NCBI RefSeq assembly: GCF_037031285.1
Contig: NZ_JAYEZO010000001.1
Coordinates: 1,240,001-1,304,000, forward strand
Direction of reading: 5' to 3'
Source of the DNA: Halobellus sp. LT62
Lineage (GTDB): Archaea > Halobacteriota > Halobacteria > Halobacteriales > Haloferacaceae
Length of the DNA stretch: 64,000 bases
Shown here: piece by piece, positions 62,409-64,000 of the stretch
How positions within the stretch are numbered: the first letter of the stretch is position 1
How the letters are laid out: each line of letters begins with the position of its first letter
Notes under the pieces: generated by a model
The model's database searches: none
The model's input: only the letters and a program-made list of their open reading frames with translations
What the model was told of the DNA's origin: nothing
Translations under genes and position numbers: made by a program

Positions 62409-62612
62409 CTATTCCGATGCGTGACTCGTCTCGTCGCCGACGGATTCGAGCGCGCGGGCGACCGCCAGACACCCCCGACAGCAGTACGAGCCCTCGACGT
62501 CCGCCGCGGTGATGGGCGGCGTCGGCGTCGGCAACCCACAGTGCGTACAGTCGTTGCGTTCCGCTCGACGGGATGAATCGCGGTCGGGTCGTCCGTTGTT
62601 CTCGACGGTCAT
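62409..62612 (-). CDS. 67-aa metal-binding protein with CxxC and CxxC pairs
   Basis: A small protein with the motif DCTHCGLPTPTPPI and YCCRGCLAVAR. The CxxCGLP...CCxGC pattern resembles the N-terminal metal-binding domain found before copper P-type ATPases. It follows the TauE/SafE-type gene by 36 nt on the same strand and is likely co-transcribed. A role in copper/heavy metal handling for cytochrome oxidase assembly is suggested only by such context. Confidence 0.75.
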   Translation of the reverse strand: MTVENNGRPDRDSSRRAERNDCTHCGLPTPTPPITAADVEGSYCCRGCLAVARALESVGDETSHASE

Positions 62613-62648
62613 ATCGGTAGTTGTTAGCTGGAGTCAGTCGGTCGATCG

Positions 62649-63422
62649 CTAGCCGAGCGGTTGGTAGATCGGTACGGTCGGATGGGGGAGGTGGATCCCG
62701 AGGAGCATCAGTCCGTGCGCCAGCGGTAAATATCCCAAGAGCAGGAAGGCGACACCCAAGACCCGATGGACCGTCCGTCGACGCCCTACCGACAGCGACC
62801 CGAGCGCCAACCCGTAGACGAAAAGCGTCGGAATCGTGCCCAGACCGAGAAGCGAGAGCAGCGCCGCCGCCCGGATCGGATCGGCGATCGCGAACGCGTA
62901 CAGGTAGGCCGGGAAGGTGATCGGACAGGGGAGAAACGCGTGTCCGAATCCGAGTCCGACGATCCGGACGTCGCCGACGAGCGCGTCCACGCGGGCCGTG
63001 AGCGCGGTGCTTACCCTCGTGAAGACCACCGAAATTCGGCCCGGCAACCTGATTCTGCCCCCGGTGCCGCGCCACAGGTACGACGCGCCGGACGTGATGA
63101 TCAGCGTGCCGATCAGGATGCCCATCGTTCCTCTGACACCGTTGCCGACGGAGATGACGGTGTCGACCGCGGCGAGCGCGAACGCCCCCACGACGGCGAG
63201 CACGGCCCCGACAATCGCGTAGCCGCCGGCCCGGCCGAGATTGAACAGCGCGTGCTGTCTGAGTTGCCGAAGCGACACCCCTCGGCCGTCCTCAGTCGCT
63301 CTGAGCCTGTCGGCGTAGACGCTCACGAGCGGACCACACATCCCGAGGCAGTGCGCGCCGCCGAGTGCCCCGATGAGGAGAAAGACGCCGATCTCGACGT
63401 TCGAGGGTCCGACTGCGTCCAT
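62649..63422 (-). CDS. TauE/SafE (UreH-like) family membrane protein
   Basis: A 257-aa membrane protein with six to seven hydrophobic helices. It carries a HCLGMCG motif (residues about 24-30) and GFGHAFLPCPITFPAYLY in the second half, the Cys-containing signature pairs of the DsbD/UreH-like sulfite exporter subgroup tied to cytochrome-oxidase copper supply in bacteria. ATG 63422 is preferred; a GTG at 63464 in frame adds 14 residues and cannot be excluded. The substrate is unknown. Confidence 0.82.
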   Translation of the reverse strand: MDAVGPSNVEIGVFLLIGALGGAHCLGMCGPLVSVYADRLRATEDGRGVSLRQLRQHALFNLGRAGGYAIVGAVLAVVGAFALAAVDTVISVGNGVRGTMGILIGTLIITSGASYLWRGTGGRIRLPGRISVVFTRVSTALTARVDALVGDVRIVGLGFGHAFLPCPITFPAYLYAFAIADPIRAAALLSLLGLGTIPTLFVYGLALGSLSVGRRRTVHRVLGVAFLLLGYLPLAHGLMLLGIHLPHPTVPIYQPLG

Positions 63423-63470
63423 CGCCGCGGACAACTCGATCGGGCCGATCCGTGATAGCAACACGGGAGT

Positions 63471-63680
63471 TCAGCGGACTCCGAACGGCGATCGGTCGAG
63501 CGACTGTTCTACGGCCTGCGCCGCAGCAGTCTCGGCACCTCCGAATACGGGGCAGGTCCGGTCTCCATCTCCCCCGCTGATCGCGGACTGTCGGAACCCG
63601 CCCGGACGCGACGCTGCGAACATGCTTTCGTTCCGACGGGGAGCGCAGCACGCACGATCGGGGGGATCTACAATCGCCAT
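63471..63680 (-). CDS. Possible 69-aa small protein
   Basis: An ATG-started frame ending 6 nt before the alternative GTG of the TauE/SafE gene. The product is Ala/Arg/Gly-rich with three Cys (CCAPR, TCPVF) and resembles no family I know. The tight spacing is suggestive, but the composition is close to that of out-of-frame haloarchaeal DNA. Treat as doubtful. Confidence 0.3.
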   Translation of the reverse strand: MAIVDPPDRACCAPRRNESMFAASRPGGFRQSAISGGDGDRTCPVFGGAETAAAQAVEQSLDRSPFGVR

Positions 63681-63978
63681 CGAATGGTGTTTGGTACCAC
63701 GACACGCTACGTAAGACTTGCGCTGAACGTGTCAATTAGCCGGTTACCCCACCGATTTCGACCGCGCTCCCGATCCGTCTCCGGTCCGTTCTCGACCCGT
63801 CTCTGGTTCGCCCCCGACTCGTCTCCGGTTCGCTTCTAATTCATTCCCGGGTCGCTCGTGTCATCGCACCCCGCTCTCGGTCGCGCGGATTCTCGACTGA
63901 TCACCCATCGTAACGAAAGTCCCGGCGAATATTGAACTTATTCCGCCCGTTTTCGCCAACTGGGAACGAGTGAGGTAT
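63681..63978. other. Gene-free right-hand flank
   Basis: No convincing reading frame is visible. The stretch holds a short repetitive run of GTCTCCGGTTCG-like words (63775-63840: CCGTCTCTGGTTCGC, CTCGTCTCCGGTTCGC), probably repetitive noncoding DNA. Confidence 0.4.
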
Positions 63979-63990
63979 CCTTATATCTGG
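63979..63990 (+). promoter_or_regulatory. TATA-like element at the right edge
   Basis: CCTTATATCTGG reads like a leaderless promoter. A gene on the plus strand would be expected to start about 64010, just outside the window. Only the promoter can be seen. Confidence 0.4.
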
Positions 63991-64000
63991 AGGGCCAACG

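Noticed and set aside
1-64000. CRISPR arrays, rRNA genes or complete insertion sequences
   Set aside because: I looked for regularly spaced repeats, rRNA-like sequence and transposase motifs and saw none; the repeats found are short coding or intergenic tandem repeats.

Overview
The window is a GC-rich stretch of chromosome (or large replicon) from a haloarchaeon (class Halobacteria). The evidence is the strongly acidic proteome, Tat-exported lipoproteins (RR motif followed by a lipobox Cys and an Asp/Gly-rich linker), archaeal signature genes (UbiA-type ether-lipid prenyltransferase, Trm5, an archaea-specific SMC-like protein, haloarchaeal small DUF proteins), and promoters with a TATA box about 27 nt upstream of the start codon with no Shine-Dalgarno site (leaderless mRNAs). 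I used that spacing to choose between alternative starts in more than a dozen genes.

Layout. (1) 1-1.8 kb: a less GC-rich left edge with the N-terminus of a ribbon-helix-helix protein, an HpcH/HpaI aldolase, a VOC protein and a probable gene remnant. (2) 1.8-4.8 kb: an SMC-like ATPase and a 1.08 kb gene-free stretch. (3) 4.8-44.7 kb: a large catabolic supercluster. It contains two IclR regulators, three AMP-forming acyl-CoA synthetase family genes, an ADP-forming acyl-CoA synthetase (alpha and beta subunits), two complete LIV/HAAT-type ABC uptake systems, a beta-oxidation set (acyl-CoA dehydrogenase, HAD-ECH fusion, SCP2-type thiolase with DUF35 partner, MaoC hydratase, MFE2-like SDR), an aromatic-ring FAD hydroxylase, a hotdog thioesterase, gentisate 1,2-dioxygenase, a fumarylacetoacetase-family hydrolase, an aldehyde dehydrogenase and SLC13-like and MFS carriers. 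A soluble chemotaxis transducer, a Usp, a gamma-carbonic-anhydrase-like protein and a UbiA-like protein are interspersed. (4) 44.9-51 kb: a giant FAD/Fe-S D-2-hydroxyacid dehydrogenase, a DUF3179 protein and class I fructose-1,6-bisphosphatase. (5) 51-64 kb: mostly housekeeping or conserved haloarchaeal genes. These are a helix-hairpin-helix protein, an ABC-2 exporter whose permease is fused to a PrsW-like membrane protease, small conserved proteins, a RecA/Rad55-like ATPase, a DGGGP synthase, a YccF protein, tRNA-Thr(CGT), Trm5, a double-domain Usp and a TauE/SafE membrane protein.

How the genes fit together (inference): aromatic or arylalkanoic carboxylates, or other organic acids, are taken up by the two ABC systems, activated to CoA thioesters, and shortened by beta-oxidation. 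The ring is hydroxylated, probably at CoA-thioester level. The thioester is then cleaved to gentisate, the ring opened by the dioxygenase, and the product hydrolysed by the FAH-family enzyme to pyruvate and a C4 acid. No recognisable maleylpyruvate isomerase is present, so either it lies elsewhere or the step is bypassed. The IclR proteins are the obvious candidate regulators. No rRNA, CRISPR array or intact insertion sequence was seen.
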